NCBI RefSeq assembly: GCF_000026365.1
Contig: NC_012996.1
Span: forward strand, 558,001 to 622,000
Reading direction: 5' to 3'
Length of the DNA: 64,000 nt
From: Zygosaccharomyces rouxii
Lineage: Eukaryota > Ascomycota > Saccharomycetes > Saccharomycetales > Saccharomycetaceae
Every line of letters begins with the position of its first letter. Position 1 is the first letter of the stretch. The notes beneath the pieces were generated by a model. That model saw nothing but the letters and a program-made list of their open reading frames with translations. It was not told the DNA's origin and made no database searches. Below are positions 1 to 9,843 of this stretch, one piece after another. A program made the translations under genes and the position numbers.

Positions 1-825
1 GCAGAATATCGACAATAGGATCCTGGAGAAGTCGATAATTGGTTGAATTACTAGACAAACTTCCTGAAATGAGATCGAAAAATGAATTAACAAAAATGTA
101 GTCTTATTGGTGTAATAAAATGCATTAGAGGTTTCTGCGTATTACTTTTCTCGTTTACTATGGGAAATTAGGGTTAGCTCACAGCGCATTAATTTGAATA
201 CGAAATCTCTAATTAATTGAGAAAAAGATCTTCGAGGCTAGATCCTACGTATTCTTTGAAAGGTATATTAGAGACCTTGAGCACTCCAAGAAAAATTCCA
301 CGGGTTATCTTGGTTTAGGATTTTTTGAAACTCGCACCGAAGCAGAGACCACCAACGGCCCAAGTAGTAATAACAGCAACGTACGGTGCCTTATTTCTAT
401 TTGTCTTTGCATTTTCCATAGGAAGAGGATGAAAGATAATAAAAGACTAGTTATGTTATTCAACAGTCGCAAGATCTGAAAAAAGAAGGGAATTTTTTCT
501 AACATGGTGACAGACTAAAGGACGATTTACCATCAACTATTCATGAAGATAGATTTGAGTTATAACTAGCTATTTTGTTCTCCGTCATTAGCCAATGGAG
601 CTGCCGCTGTTGGGGATGTTGTCAGCCCGAGACACATTCCTGTAGTACTTGATCTATGGGCAATTGGCGCATTAGTAGGCCATCTACAGGGCCTCCGCTT
701 TGTGCGTCTGTAGAAGCTAGAGTACGATAAGATACTAGTGAACAAAGTAGCAGTCTAATAGGATGATGAACTTTATAATTGGTTACTTCAGAGTCAGGTT
801 TTCTCCAGAAAGTAACAGTCGTTTT
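1..825. other. gene-free left edge with a permease fragment
   Basis: No intact protein gene is visible. The only recognisable content is an 84-bp patch (326-409) nearly identical to part of the amino acid permease gene further right, listed separately. The rest is AT-rich and broken by stops in all frames. A sequence beginning TGTTGGGG near 608 was considered as a transposon LTR, but no matching CA-type end or target duplication was seen. The tRNA-Ala gene follows directly. Confidence 0.6.
326..409 (-). pseudogene. 84-bp fragment of an amino acid permease gene
   Basis: Positions 326-409 match 8321-8404 inside the permease gene at 83 of 84 bases, in the same orientation. The single difference (c333 against a8328) is synonymous when read in the permease frame (GCG against GCT, alanine). 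The flanks on both sides are unrelated, and the frame runs into a stop just beyond the 3' edge. It is therefore a non-functional patch: either a recently captured fragment or the surviving part of a second permease copy kept similar by gene conversion. Confidence 0.8.
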
Positions 826-898
826 GGGCACATGGCGCAGTTGGTAGCGCGTCTCCCTTGCAAGGAGAAGGTCATCGGTTCGAATCCGGTTGTGTCCA
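826..898 (+). tRNA. tRNA-Ala (UGC)
   Basis: A 73-nt cloverleaf is readable: acceptor GGGCACA pairs with TGTGTCC plus discriminator A, a D-arm with GTTGGTAGC, an anticodon stem TCTCC/GGAGA with loop CTTGCAA (anticodon TGC), and a T-arm with GGTTCGAATCC. A run of six T at 904-909 fits a Pol III terminator. There is no intron. The sequence is close to the S. cerevisiae tRNA-Ala(UGC) as remembered. Confidence 0.97.
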
Positions 899-1272
899 CG
901 GAATTTTTTGATTACGATGCTAATTTTTTTCCCAATCAATGGTAGCAAAACATCAGTTCTATCCGTTTCCCTTATCTGCTTCTGTTTAGATATCCATTCC
1001 GCCTGAGCGGCAAAGTTGGAACCGCATACAACTTATCCTTCGGAAGCATAGCATATTCATTAGCCATCCGTCTATACTAACAACTTCAAAACTCAAAATA
1101 TTTCATGGTAGTTTACATTAATTAAAATTTATCGATAAATACTTTACAACATTATGATTATTGTTCTTAGAGATAGTTTATCCAACAGAAATTGGAAGTA
1201 GAAAAGAGTTAGTTAAGAACAAACGAACCAGAAAGATGACTTCATCCTTTTATTTCTCATTCTTCTTTTTGT
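899..1272. other. intergenic region after tRNA-Ala, nothing recognised
   Basis: This stretch of about 370 bp lies between the tRNA-Ala and the 3' end of RSR1. Apart from the Pol III terminator T-run at its left end I see no open frame, repeat or RNA signature. It presumably holds the RSR1 terminator. Confidence 0.5.
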
Positions 1273-2025
1273 TCATGAAATTACACATTTGTCCTTTTGC
1301 TTTTTCTTTGACGATTGATCTTTGCCTGTAGAACCATTGGCAGCCGCCTTCGATTGTTGTCTCTGATGTGCTCTATGCTGTGCATTTGGACGACTCTTTG
1401 AAGTAGGTGCCTTCACTTGATGTACCGGAGTTGCACCACCTCTTTTAACGTTCGTTGCTGCCGCTGGTGTCACTGCACGACCTTTTGTGCCCTTAGGATT
1501 GTTATTAACAGCTTCCAATTCATTTCTCATTATCTGCCTTACCAAATCTACAAATACTTCATCGACATTACTTCTCAATAACGCACTGGTTTCATAAAAA
1601 GGAACTTTCCCCCATTTACTGCTAACTTCAATACCTTCCTCAACACTAACTACCCGTTCATCTCCTAAATCGGCTTTATTTCCCACTAGAACCATTGGTA
1701 CACGACTCACATCCTTTATACGCAAAACCTGTTCTCTAAGATCAAGTAGTTCTTCTAGAGATTGACGATCAGTAACTGAATAAACCAATAAAAACCCCAT
1801 CCCTGATTTGATATACAATTCTCTCATAGCGGTGAACTGTGCAACACCCGCAGTATCGAGGATCTCCAAATCAAACACTTTGTTGTCAATTTCAATAGTC
1901 TTCCTATAGGAATCTTCAATTGTTGGGTCATAGGTGTCCAGATAGACGCCCTGTACGAACTGAACTGTAAGACAGGACTTACCAACACCTCCTGCACCTA
2001 ACACAACTAATTTGTAATCTCTCAT
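1273..2025 (-). CDS. RSR1: Ras-like GTPase Rsr1/Bud1
   Basis: Small GTPase that in S. cerevisiae marks the bud site and passes it to the Cdc42 machinery at the plasma membrane. The 250-residue protein has P-loop GAGGVGKS (10-17), effector loop YDPTIEDSY, switch [21 protein letters not shown] and an ETSAL-type G5 motif. The diagnostic Rsr1 replacement of the Ras DTAGQEE motif is clear. A basic, Gln/Ser/Lys-rich tail (about 175-245) ends in a CAAX box, CVIS. S. cerevisiae Rsr1 is slightly longer and, from memory, ends in CTIL, so the predicted lipid differs (farnesyl rather than geranylgeranyl). It is divergent from the EMAPII-type gene over a promoter of about 190 bp. Confidence 0.96.
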   Translation of the reverse strand: MRDYKLVVLGAGGVGKSCLTVQFVQGVYLDTYDPTIEDSYRKTIEIDNKVFDLEILDTAGVAQFTAMRELYIKSGMGFLLVYSVTDRQSLEELLDLREQVLRIKDVSRVPMVLVGNKADLGDERVVSVEEGIEVSSKWGKVPFYETSALLRSNVDEVFVDLVRQIMRNELEAVNNNPKGTKGRAVTPAAATNVKRGGATPVHQVKAPTSKSRPNAQHRAHQRQQSKAAANGSTGKDQSSKKKQKDKCVIS

Positions 2026-2123
2026 ACTTTACCGATCTCCAATGCTTTCTGCCTATACCAGAATCAAGTTTAAAGACTTAGAAATATTGCTAATGATTAA
2101 GCCGAGCTACACTTCTTCTGAGG

Positions 2124-2129
2124 ACGCGT
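2124..2129. promoter_or_regulatory. MluI cell-cycle box between RSR1 and the EMAPII-type gene
   Basis: A perfect ACGCGT palindrome sits inside the 189-bp divergent promoter. This is the core site of the G1/S factor MBF. One site alone is weak evidence, and either neighbour could be the target. Confidence 0.35.
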
Positions 2130-2214
2130 CGCCCTTCGAGTTACAGGAAAAAGTGACTGAAGTTGTAGCAACTTCGAAGTCTCCGTTATCGTTCAGGTAA
2201 ATTCTCCATTGGTG

Positions 2215-2796
2215 ATGGCTCGAAGATTTTTAAACGTACGGTCTAATCTCCTTACTGGCTTAACTATTGCAAGAAGGTACCATTTCAATTTGGTCAATTT
2301 AAAAGTTGGGATTACGAGGGAAGTGGCTTTGCATCCTCATTCTGATAAACTATACGTATCACAAATACAATTGGCCTGCAATGAAACTAAACAAGTTTGC
2401 AGTGGATTGAGAGGGATAATCCCCAAAGAATCATTTGAGAATAAGTTGGTGGTTGTAGTGGATAATATGAAAAAATGTAAACTTAGGAGAGAAGTAAGTG
2501 AAGCAATGGTGTTATGTGGCCAAGGATCTGAAGGTGATGTACAACTGTGCAGACCTGCTAATGATTCAGAAACTCTATTGGGTCGCAACATCTTGTTAGA
2601 AGGTCCGGGGGAATCGGAACTTCCTCCGACCAGAAAGATCAAGCCAAAGGAATGGGAATCCATTAGCTCGAGACTGTACGTTGGTGATCAAAATGTCGTT
2701 GTATATAGACAAGAAGATGGTGTGGAAAAAAGGCTACTCGTTGATGGTGTGCCCATAGTTGTTGATGATCTTCCTAGAGGAAGCGCCGTTCGATAG
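2215..2796 (+). CDS. stand-alone EMAPII/Arc1-type tRNA-binding domain protein
   Basis: The 193-residue protein is almost entirely an OB-fold tRNA-binding domain of the Arc1/EMAPII/MetRS C-terminal family. Readable motifs in order are LVNLKVGITREVALHPHSDKL, SGLRGIIPKE, LVVVVDNMKKCKLR and a SEAMVLCG-type segment, then a short C-terminal extension. The first 25 residues are rich in Arg and hydrophobic residues with no acid (MARRFLNVRSNLL), so a mitochondrial presequence is possible. The start is the first in-frame ATG. The frame continues upstream only through TTG/GTG. By position it may correspond to S. cerevisiae YGR153W, but I cannot confirm that. Confidence 0.75.
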   Translation: MARRFLNVRSNLLTGLTIARRYHFNLVNLKVGITREVALHPHSDKLYVSQIQLACNETKQVCSGLRGIIPKESFENKLVVVVDNMKKCKLRREVSEAMVLCGQGSEGDVQLCRPANDSETLLGRNILLEGPGESELPPTRKIKPKEWESISSRLYVGDQNVVVYRQEDGVEKRLLVDGVPIVVDDLPRGSAVR

Positions 2797-2960
2797 TGCA
2801 GCTCGGAGATTTCCTGTAAATAATATGTGGCCCTCAGTAAAGTATGATAGTAGCTATTTGGACCCGATACATCGCAAAAAAAAAAAAAAGACAACAACAA
2901 ACAACCCCACGGTTATATTGAATATTCCCAAGAGAGCGAGAGATTGGGAAAAAAGAACAC

Positions 2961-3080
2961 TGGTTGCTGTGAGATTCGAACTCACGCATCTTGCGATACC
3001 TGAGGGTTCCCAGCAGTTTTTGCTGCTGGTAAGAGTTGAACTCTTGAATCAGGCGCCTTAGACCGCTCGGCCAAACAACC
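2961..3080 (-). tRNA. tRNA-Leu (CAA) with a 38-nt intron
   Basis: Read on the minus strand the gene begins GGTTGTTTGGCCGAGCGGTC and ends GAGTTCGAATCTCACAGCAACCA, typical of leucine tRNA with a long variable arm. The anticodon CAA is followed by one G and then an intron of about 38 nt. The intron contains a perfect hairpin (CCAGCAG/CTGCTGG). The downstream exon restarts with CTCAGG, closing the anticodon stem. The mature length is about 82 nt. An A-run at 2949-2954 gives a T6 terminator on the transcribed strand. The S. cerevisiae tRNA-Leu(CAA) is also intron-containing. Confidence 0.97.
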
Positions 3081-3184
3081 ATACAAAGTGCTTGAAAGGG
3101 AGAGAATAGTAAGACAGCCTGCTGAACGTTCCATTGTCTCATGACTATACGCTATATAGTGCAAATTTCATTTATTTTCCCTCT

Positions 3185-3910
3185 CTACAAGCCCATCTCT
3201 ACTTCATCCATTTCTGATTCTAATTTCTGGTGATCTACTGGATTAGGTGCGGACTCGTACACTGTGGTCATAGGAGCACCTCCATGTGGTGCAATTTTAC
3301 CTGTAAATTCACCACGAATCTCCAAATAGTACAACCGACAAAGATCGTCTTCATCACCTGTCCAATTATCTTCCAAGAATAAGGTCAAGGAAGAACAGTT
3401 CTGGAAGAGTCTACGTGGCAGATAGTGTTCCACAAAGGTATTTTCATCTTCATTTACGCCCGAATCTGTAACACCAACGTTATTGGGATGTTGAATGGCC
3501 AAATCCGCCTTGGAAGATCCCAGAGTGTCAAAATCAATACTTCTATTGTAATTCTTGAAAAGTTTGATAGTTTTAGGTGAACTTAAGCCATCGTCAGAAT
3601 CGCTTGTTCTTAAAATTACGGAAAACAGTTTACAATTCCCAACAAAGGGTATGTGGACGACTAACTGACAGTCTGCATCACTTTCCAAATACCGGGAACA
3701 GTTGAACTTTTCATCCTGATCCTTTAGAAACACTCTGAACAATTCTGTATGTGCAGGCACGCCTCGAGCCACGGCATTTAAACATCTCACTTTGGAGGTG
3801 TCTATCTTTGTGAATAATGACTGGTTTGGATTCGTTGGAATTGGTGCGGTGTGGTCATGACCATGGCCATGACCATGATCAAAATGTTCGTCTTCACAGT
3901 GATGCGACAT
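3185..3910 (-). CDS. PITH-domain protein with His-rich N-terminus
   Basis: The 241-residue protein resembles the PITH domain (the C-terminal domain of thioredoxin-like TXNL1 and of PITHD1), known for association with the 26S proteasome. It opens with a His/Asp-rich stretch (MSHHCEDEHFDHGHGHGHDH), then FTKIDTSKVRCLNA, a central region with FNCSRYLESDADCQLVVHIPF, and a C-terminal DNWTGDEDDLCRLYYLEIRG segment. No thioredoxin CxxC domain is attached. The start is the first ATG; the frame extends four codons further only through TTG. The His-rich head may bind metal (inference). I do not recall a clear S. cerevisiae equivalent. Confidence 0.8.
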   Translation of the reverse strand: MSHHCEDEHFDHGHGHGHDHTAPIPTNPNQSLFTKIDTSKVRCLNAVARGVPAHTELFRVFLKDQDEKFNCSRYLESDADCQLVVHIPFVGNCKLFSVILRTSDSDDGLSSPKTIKLFKNYNRSIDFDTLGSSKADLAIQHPNNVGVTDSGVNEDENTFVEHYLPRRLFQNCSSLTLFLEDNWTGDEDDLCRLYYLEIRGEFTGKIAPHGGAPMTTVYESAPNPVDHQKLESEMDEVEMGL

Positions 3911-4003
3911 CCTCAAGTACAACTAACTATAATCCCGATGAGTTCCCTTGATAATAATGCAAATGTGTCGTAAAGATCCAGCCATATGGAAAAGTTCAAA
4001 TGG

Positions 4004-4022
4004 AAAAAAAAAAAAAAAAAAA
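4004..4022. repeat. poly(A) tract upstream of HEM2
   Basis: A run of 19 A followed by further A-rich sequence lies about 145 bp before the HEM2 start. Such tracts disfavour nucleosomes in yeast promoters. Confidence 0.9.
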
Positions 4023-4104
4023 GAAAAAGAAAGGAGATTACATAAAGAAGCAAGGTATTAAGAAATCTGCAAACATATATAAACAAAAATATATGTCAAG
4101 GTAG

Positions 4105-5190
<1,086 letters not shown>

Positions 5191-5725
5191 TTTTTAAAAT
5201 CTACCGCCATTATAATGATTATGATGAAATCCGAAACTTGTAAATAATTTTCTATTTATTGGTAAGTTGTAATAATGAAATATCAGTGATCGGATAAATG
5301 TGTTGCCAGTGGGAAGAGAGTGGATCCCACTCTTTGGACCACCAGTGTCTCAGACCCATCTGACCAACCTAAGGTTGCCAGAAATACTGCAAAAATTTTC
5401 CAAAATTCTCAAGTATTTAATAGCAGAATAAGATATCTAAAAGGTCAACAGCGGCGTCTTTTGGACCATTTTCTAGTAATATTATTATTATTTACTATTT
5501 ATTATTATTATTATTTAGCGACACATATATCACGTGTGATTAAAAAGTTTTCACTGTGGCAGAATAAGAAGATCAACAGACTGATTATAATCACATTCAC
5601 AGCTTATCGATCAATAGTAAGCAGGATTAGTCACACTCCCTCATTTATAGCAGCTGCCTTTGAATCGAAGGATTCCTACAACAGTTGTATTACCATTATT
5701 ACTTCGATCCAAGAAAAATCTGTAA
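5191..5725 (+). promoter_or_regulatory. HEM2-CYS4 spacer with sulfur-regulon sites
   Basis: The 535-bp spacer contains a palindromic Cbf1 E-box, TCACGTGTGA (5530-5539), and 12 bp further on a Met31/Met32-type site CACTGTGGC (5552-5560). In S. cerevisiae this pairing recruits Met4 to sulfur amino acid genes, which fits the CYS4 gene downstream. The left part holds the HEM2 terminator. A 138-codon open frame across the spacer has no ATG near its start and overlaps CYS4, so it is not called. Confidence 0.6.
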
Positions 5726-7228
5726 ATGCCTGTTGATACAAGAACTGACGTTATCGATTTGGTGGGTAACACACCACTGATCGAGTTGAAAACTCTGCCC
5801 AAGGCCCTCGGTATTAAACCAAAGGTCTATGCCAAATTAGAGCTTTATAACCCAGGTGGTTCCATTAAGGATCGTATTGCTAAGTCTATGATCGAATATG
5901 CTGAATCTACCGGCGAAATCCATCCTGATAGAACTACTTTGATCGAACCAACTTCTGGTAACACTGGTATCGGATTGGCGCTAATCGGTGCTATCAAGGG
6001 TTACAGAACTATCATTACATTACCTGAAAAGATGTCAAATGAAAAGGTGTCTGTGCTAAAGGCTCTAGGTGCTGAAATCGTTCGTACTCCTACCGAAGCC
6101 GCTTGGGATTCACCAGAATCTCACATCGGTGTTGCACAAAGATTAGAGAAGGAGATTCCAGGTGCTGTCATCTTAGATCAATACAGCAATCCAAGAAACC
6201 CTGAAGCACACTACTACGGTACTGCTAAAGAAATTCAAGAACAGTTACAACACTTGAAAGAATTCAAAAACTTGAGAGCTGTTATTGCAGGTGCAGGTAC
6301 TGGTGGTACCATCACAGGTATTTCTAGATACTTGAAAGAGCAGGATGAAAAGATTGACATTGTGGGTGCGGACCCATTTGGCTCCATTTTGGCTCAACCA
6401 GAATCCTTAAACAAGACTGATGTCAGCGGATACAAAGTGGAAGGTATTGGTTACGATTTCGTTCCTCAAGTATTGAACAGAAAAGAAGTGGACACTTGGT
6501 ACAAAACTGATGATAAGGCCAGTTTCATCTATGCACGTCAATTGATCTCTAACGAAGGTGTTCTCGTCGGTGGTTCCTCAGGTAGCGCATTCTCTGCACT
6601 TGTTAAATACAATAATGACCATCCTGAATTAACTGAAGACGATGTCCTTGTTGCGGTTTTCCCTGATTCTATCAGATCTTATTTGACCAAATTTGTTGAT
6701 GACGAATGGTTAAAGAGAAACGATTTATGGAGTGATGACGTGATTGCTCGTGTTGGTGGCAAGGGATCCTCTAAATATGATAGAAAGGATCCATTCCATG
6801 GTGCTACTGTTCAAGATTTGAAACTAAAACCAGTAGTTTCTGTTAAAGAAAGCGCTGTCGTTGCCGATGTTATCCAAATCTTGAGGGAAAATGCATTTGA
6901 TCAACTACCAGTTCTTACTGAAGACGGCAGATTGACCGGAATGGTTACTTTGTCTCAATTGTTAAAGAAACTTTCGAATGGTTCCGCTACTAAAGAGGAT
7001 AAGATGAAATCATTATACATTGATTTCAGAAGGCTCAAGAATTTTGATGACGTTTCTTCCTACAATGAAAACAAAACTGGTAAGAAGAAGTTTGTCCAGT
7101 TCACCAAAGCTTCTAAGCTGGCAGATTTAAACGGTTTCTTTGAAAGAAACTCTAGTGCAGTCATCACTGAAGGTTCTAAACCAATTCACATCGTGACTAA
7201 AATCGATTTACTCGACTATTTAATCTAA
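5726..7228 (+). CDS. CYS4: cystathionine beta-synthase
   Basis: PLP enzyme that condenses serine and homocysteine to cystathionine, the first step of transsulfuration to cysteine. The 500 residues (S. cerevisiae 507) comprise a fold-type II catalytic domain with the PLP lysine K48 in NPGGSIKDR, the SGNTG substrate loop (77-81), GAGTGGTITG near 190 and GGSSGSA near 280. A C-terminal pair of CBS motifs follows (about 365-500). As in S. cerevisiae, it starts directly at the catalytic domain and lacks the N-terminal heme domain of animal enzymes. The upstream Cbf1/Met31 sites suggest sulfur control. Confidence 0.98.
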   Translation: MPVDTRTDVIDLVGNTPLIELKTLPKALGIKPKVYAKLELYNPGGSIKDRIAKSMIEYAESTGEIHPDRTTLIEPTSGNTGIGLALIGAIKGYRTIITLPEKMSNEKVSVLKALGAEIVRTPTEAAWDSPESHIGVAQRLEKEIPGAVILDQYSNPRNPEAHYYGTAKEIQEQLQHLKEFKNLRAVIAGAGTGGTITGISRYLKEQDEKIDIVGADPFGSILAQPESLNKTDVSGYKVEGIGYDFVPQVLNRKEVDTWYKTDDKASFIYARQLISNEGVLVGGSSGSAFSALVKYNNDHPELTEDDVLVAVFPDSIRSYLTKFVDDEWLKRNDLWSDDVIARVGGKGSSKYDRKDPFHGATVQDLKLKPVVSVKESAVVADVIQILRENAFDQLPVLTEDGRLTGMVTLSQLLKKLSNGSATKEDKMKSLYIDFRRLKNFDDVSSYNENKTGKKKFVQFTKASKLADLNGFFERNSSAVITEGSKPIHIVTKIDLLDYLI

Positions 7229-7292
7229 TTAATGAATTAAATAAAATCATTATGTACAAGTAGTCGTATTGGATTTTTTTTTAGAAAATCAG

Positions 7293-7727
7293 TTATTTGG
7301 TCTTCTTTTCAATCCCCAACACTGTCATGAGAGGTCCCAATTGGTCAGGTCCTAATTCGATACCTGAATCTTGTAATTCTTGCTTAAATTCAGCCATTGC
7401 ATTTTTCAAATCCTTGTCCATTAGAATTTTGACCATCTGCCATGGTCCTGGTGGTTTTGATTCATCTCCATTAGCTAAGCCTTTATCCAGCATAATCTTA
7501 CTCACATTTTCTAACTTTTCTGCTACTCTAGGATGTTTATGTATGTCATCCATAAGCTTCTGCACTTTCAAATGTGCCTCTATTTGATCGTTGGGCTGCT
7601 TGCCATCCCATGATTGTGCATACCATCTTTGACTAACTGTAGTAGGTCTCAAACCTACTAAAGGACGCTGAAAAGTTCTCAATGATACAGGAGCAATACT
7701 TCTAGCGAAAACTAATCCTCTAAACAT
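7293..7727 (-). CDS. small protein with mitochondrial presequence, unknown function
   Basis: A 144-residue protein whose first 35 residues are rich in Arg, Ser and hydrophobics without acids (MFRGLVFARSIAPVSLRTFQ), a good mitochondrial presequence. The remainder is a helical, charged module (LMDDIHKHPRVAEKLENVSKIM, then GPWQMVKILMDKDLKNAM), ending near GIELGPDQLGPLM. I do not recognise the family. A small mitochondrial ORF is annotated near HEM2 in S. cerevisiae (YGL041W-A, from memory), and this could be its counterpart. It converges on CYS4, with stops 65 bp apart. Confidence 0.7.
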   Translation of the reverse strand: MFRGLVFARSIAPVSLRTFQRPLVGLRPTTVSQRWYAQSWDGKQPNDQIEAHLKVQKLMDDIHKHPRVAEKLENVSKIMLDKGLANGDESKPPGPWQMVKILMDKDLKNAMAEFKQELQDSGIELGPDQLGPLMTVLGIEKKTK

Positions 7728-7862
7728 CTTGGTGGGTCTCTGTACGTTCTCTTTGTAACTCTTTAGTTACTAAGTTGTTTGACTACAAGTGTCTGAATTT
7801 TTTACATCTCGCCTATAATATTACAATATACTAATACGAACTATTAAGAAAAGGTAAAGACC

Positions 7863-9566
7863 TTATAAGAAATAATCACTGATTGCCTGTCTTACCCTTG
7901 GCAGGCCCTTTAAATTATCTAGCCTTTCATTGAGCAATGATTCCTCTTCTGACTGGACGTATTTATCGGTGATGAAATCCATATCCTTAGCCTTTTTGAA
8001 CCGATCTCTCTTGATGACCCACCAGAATATCCAGCATGCTGGGAATACGATCAATTCCAAATAGAATGAAAAGAAACTTGAAGTGCTCCAAGGATCAAAT
8101 GCCGACCAACCTTGTACCAGAATGATTAGAGAAATGAAGATAATGCAGAACCATGGCCCATATGGATATGTCCAATTACGAAATTTCAATTCGTGGACCT
8201 TACCTTGTGCTTCTAAACCTTTCCGGAATCTAATTGAAATGACTGCAATGGACAACCAGGATATCTGATTCGATACACCGACGATGTTTTGTAACCATGA
8301 GAATAATTCACCAGCTCCGATGAAACTAGCACCGAAGCAGAGACCACCAACGGCCCAAGTAGTAATAACAGCAACGTACGGTGCCTTATTTCTATTTGTC
8401 TTTGTGAAAAATCGAGAATATGGTAGAAACCCTTCGAGACCCATGTTATACAAAATTCGGCTACCGCCGAAAAGTGCATGGTTACAAGCGCTGATGGCAC
8501 TTGTCATAATGACGGCATTCATGAATGAACCAGCAGCTTTAGTACCAGCCATTTGGAAGACAATGGTAAAAGGCGACGTCAATACAGATTTCGTCTTTAA
8601 ATTTGGATAATCATATGGAATATCCATGCCGACGAAGAACATAGTAAAAACGTAAAAGACCAAAATCCTCCAAAAGACAGTCTTTATTACCTTTGGAGTA
8701 TTTCTAACAGGATTCTTAGCTTCACCGCCTGTCAATGTAACGGTCTCAGTACCACCATATGAAAAACTGGAAGTAACAAAAATCGTCACGAAACCTTTAA
8801 ACCCTTGAACAAATGGCGCATCTCCATGGCTCCAATTCTTGAATCCAATGTATTCGTGCTGTTGGTTATGACCACAGTTAGCTATGATGGCCATTATAAA
8901 GAAAATAATCACTGCGACCACTTTTAACATGGCTAACCAATATTCAGCCTCACCATACAGTTTAACGTGGACAACATTGAGCCCCAGTATAAGAAACCAA
9001 AACAACAATGATGCCGCCCAGTAGGGGAAATGGTGAGTGTTTGTCTTCCAGTAGTCCAATACCAATTGGAGTGCTGTTAAATCACTAGCCACAGACACGG
9101 CGTCGCTGTACCACATATTGCACATTAGTGCAAAGCAATAAGACTCACTGACGAATTTTCTTGAATATGCACAGTAAGATCCACTAATGGGCATAAACGT
9201 GGACATTTCCCCCAAACTCAACATGGTCAAATAAATAACACCACCCATGATCACATAATTGATCAAAAGCGAACCAGGACCACCAGCATTTAAAGATTTA
9301 GCAGTCGACAGGAAGAGGCCAGTACCAATGACACCAGCAATCGCAATCATATTAACATGCCGAGGTGACAACGATCTGTTCAATCTCTCTCTTATGACTG
9401 CATCTTGTGATTCTGGGTCATCGCTAACACTATTATTGGTATCCACAACCACAATCTTATGATCTGTACCGTCCTTCCAATCATCCTTAGAGTTTCTAGG
9501 GCCGTTGACAGTGTAGCCAATTCTATTCTTAGTAGAGCCCTCAGTAGAATCAATCTCGAAAGTCAT
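7863..9566 (-). CDS. amino acid permease (YAT/AAP family)
   Basis: Plasma-membrane amino acid/proton symporter of the fungal APC family. The 567-residue protein has a hydrophilic N-tail (about 1-65), the family signature HVNMIAIAGVIGTGLFL at the first membrane segment, and about 12 membrane segments. GLNVVHVKLYGEAEYWLA, SFSYGGTETVTLTGGEA and SAISACNHALFGGSRILY are all hallmark stretches. The start is the first ATG; three upstream codons open from GTG only. Substrate cannot be set: some stretches resemble the lysine/arginine group, but the C-terminal half diverges. Part of this gene (8321-8404) is duplicated at 326-409. It is not part of the conserved order I remember, so it looks like an insertion between CYS4 and DST1. 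Confidence 0.9.
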   Translation of the reverse strand: MTFEIDSTEGSTKNRIGYTVNGPRNSKDDWKDGTDHKIVVVDTNNSVSDDPESQDAVIRERLNRSLSPRHVNMIAIAGVIGTGLFLSTAKSLNAGGPGSLLINYVIMGGVIYLTMLSLGEMSTFMPISGSYCAYSRKFVSESYCFALMCNMWYSDAVSVASDLTALQLVLDYWKTNTHHFPYWAASLLFWFLILGLNVVHVKLYGEAEYWLAMLKVVAVIIFFIMAIIANCGHNQQHEYIGFKNWSHGDAPFVQGFKGFVTIFVTSSFSYGGTETVTLTGGEAKNPVRNTPKVIKTVFWRILVFYVFTMFFVGMDIPYDYPNLKTKSVLTSPFTIVFQMAGTKAAGSFMNAVIMTSAISACNHALFGGSRILYNMGLEGFLPYSRFFTKTNRNKAPYVAVITTWAVGGLCFGASFIGAGELFSWLQNIVGVSNQISWLSIAVISIRFRKGLEAQGKVHELKFRNWTYPYGPWFCIIFISLIILVQGWSAFDPWSTSSFFSFYLELIVFPACWIFWWVIKRDRFKKAKDMDFITDKYVQSEEESLLNERLDNLKGLPRVRQAISDYFL

Positions 9567-9642
9567 CTTGCTCACCCGTCTACAAACAGTATACCAACAA
9601 GAACCTTAACAATTAATACCATTTCTCCATACAATGGGTAGA

Positions 9643-9680
9643 TATATATATACATACATATACATATACATATACATATA
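9643..9680. repeat. TA/TATACA microsatellite
   Basis: A short alternating TATATA tract passes into several TATACA/CATATA units about 80 bp upstream of the permease start. It is a simple-sequence repeat likely to vary in length. Confidence 0.85.
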
Positions 9681-9843
9681 GAATTGATAGCATATATCAA
9701 TATTTGTCTTCACCGGCTCACTTAAGTAGATCACTAATTTTTGTCAAATTGCCAATCATTGTCTTAAAAGTGCGGCGTGCAAAATGTGTCAAAGTGTCTT
9801 CTTGGATCACGTTGGATTATCCTTTACATCGAATAGAAGACAA

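Noticed and set aside
608..825. Possible solo LTR beginning TGTTGGGG upstream of tRNA-Ala
   Set aside because: Yeast retrotransposons favour tRNA flanks, but no matching 3' end, inverted terminal bases or target duplication was found.
5219..5360. C/D-box-like ATGATGA and CTGA after HEM2
   Set aside because: No terminal stem, internal boxes or guide match could be seen, and spacing is too long for a yeast C/D snoRNA core.
5320..5736. Open frame of 138 codons between HEM2 and CYS4
   Set aside because: It begins at GTG, has low-complexity Tyr/Leu content, covers the CYS4 promoter sites and overlaps the CYS4 start.
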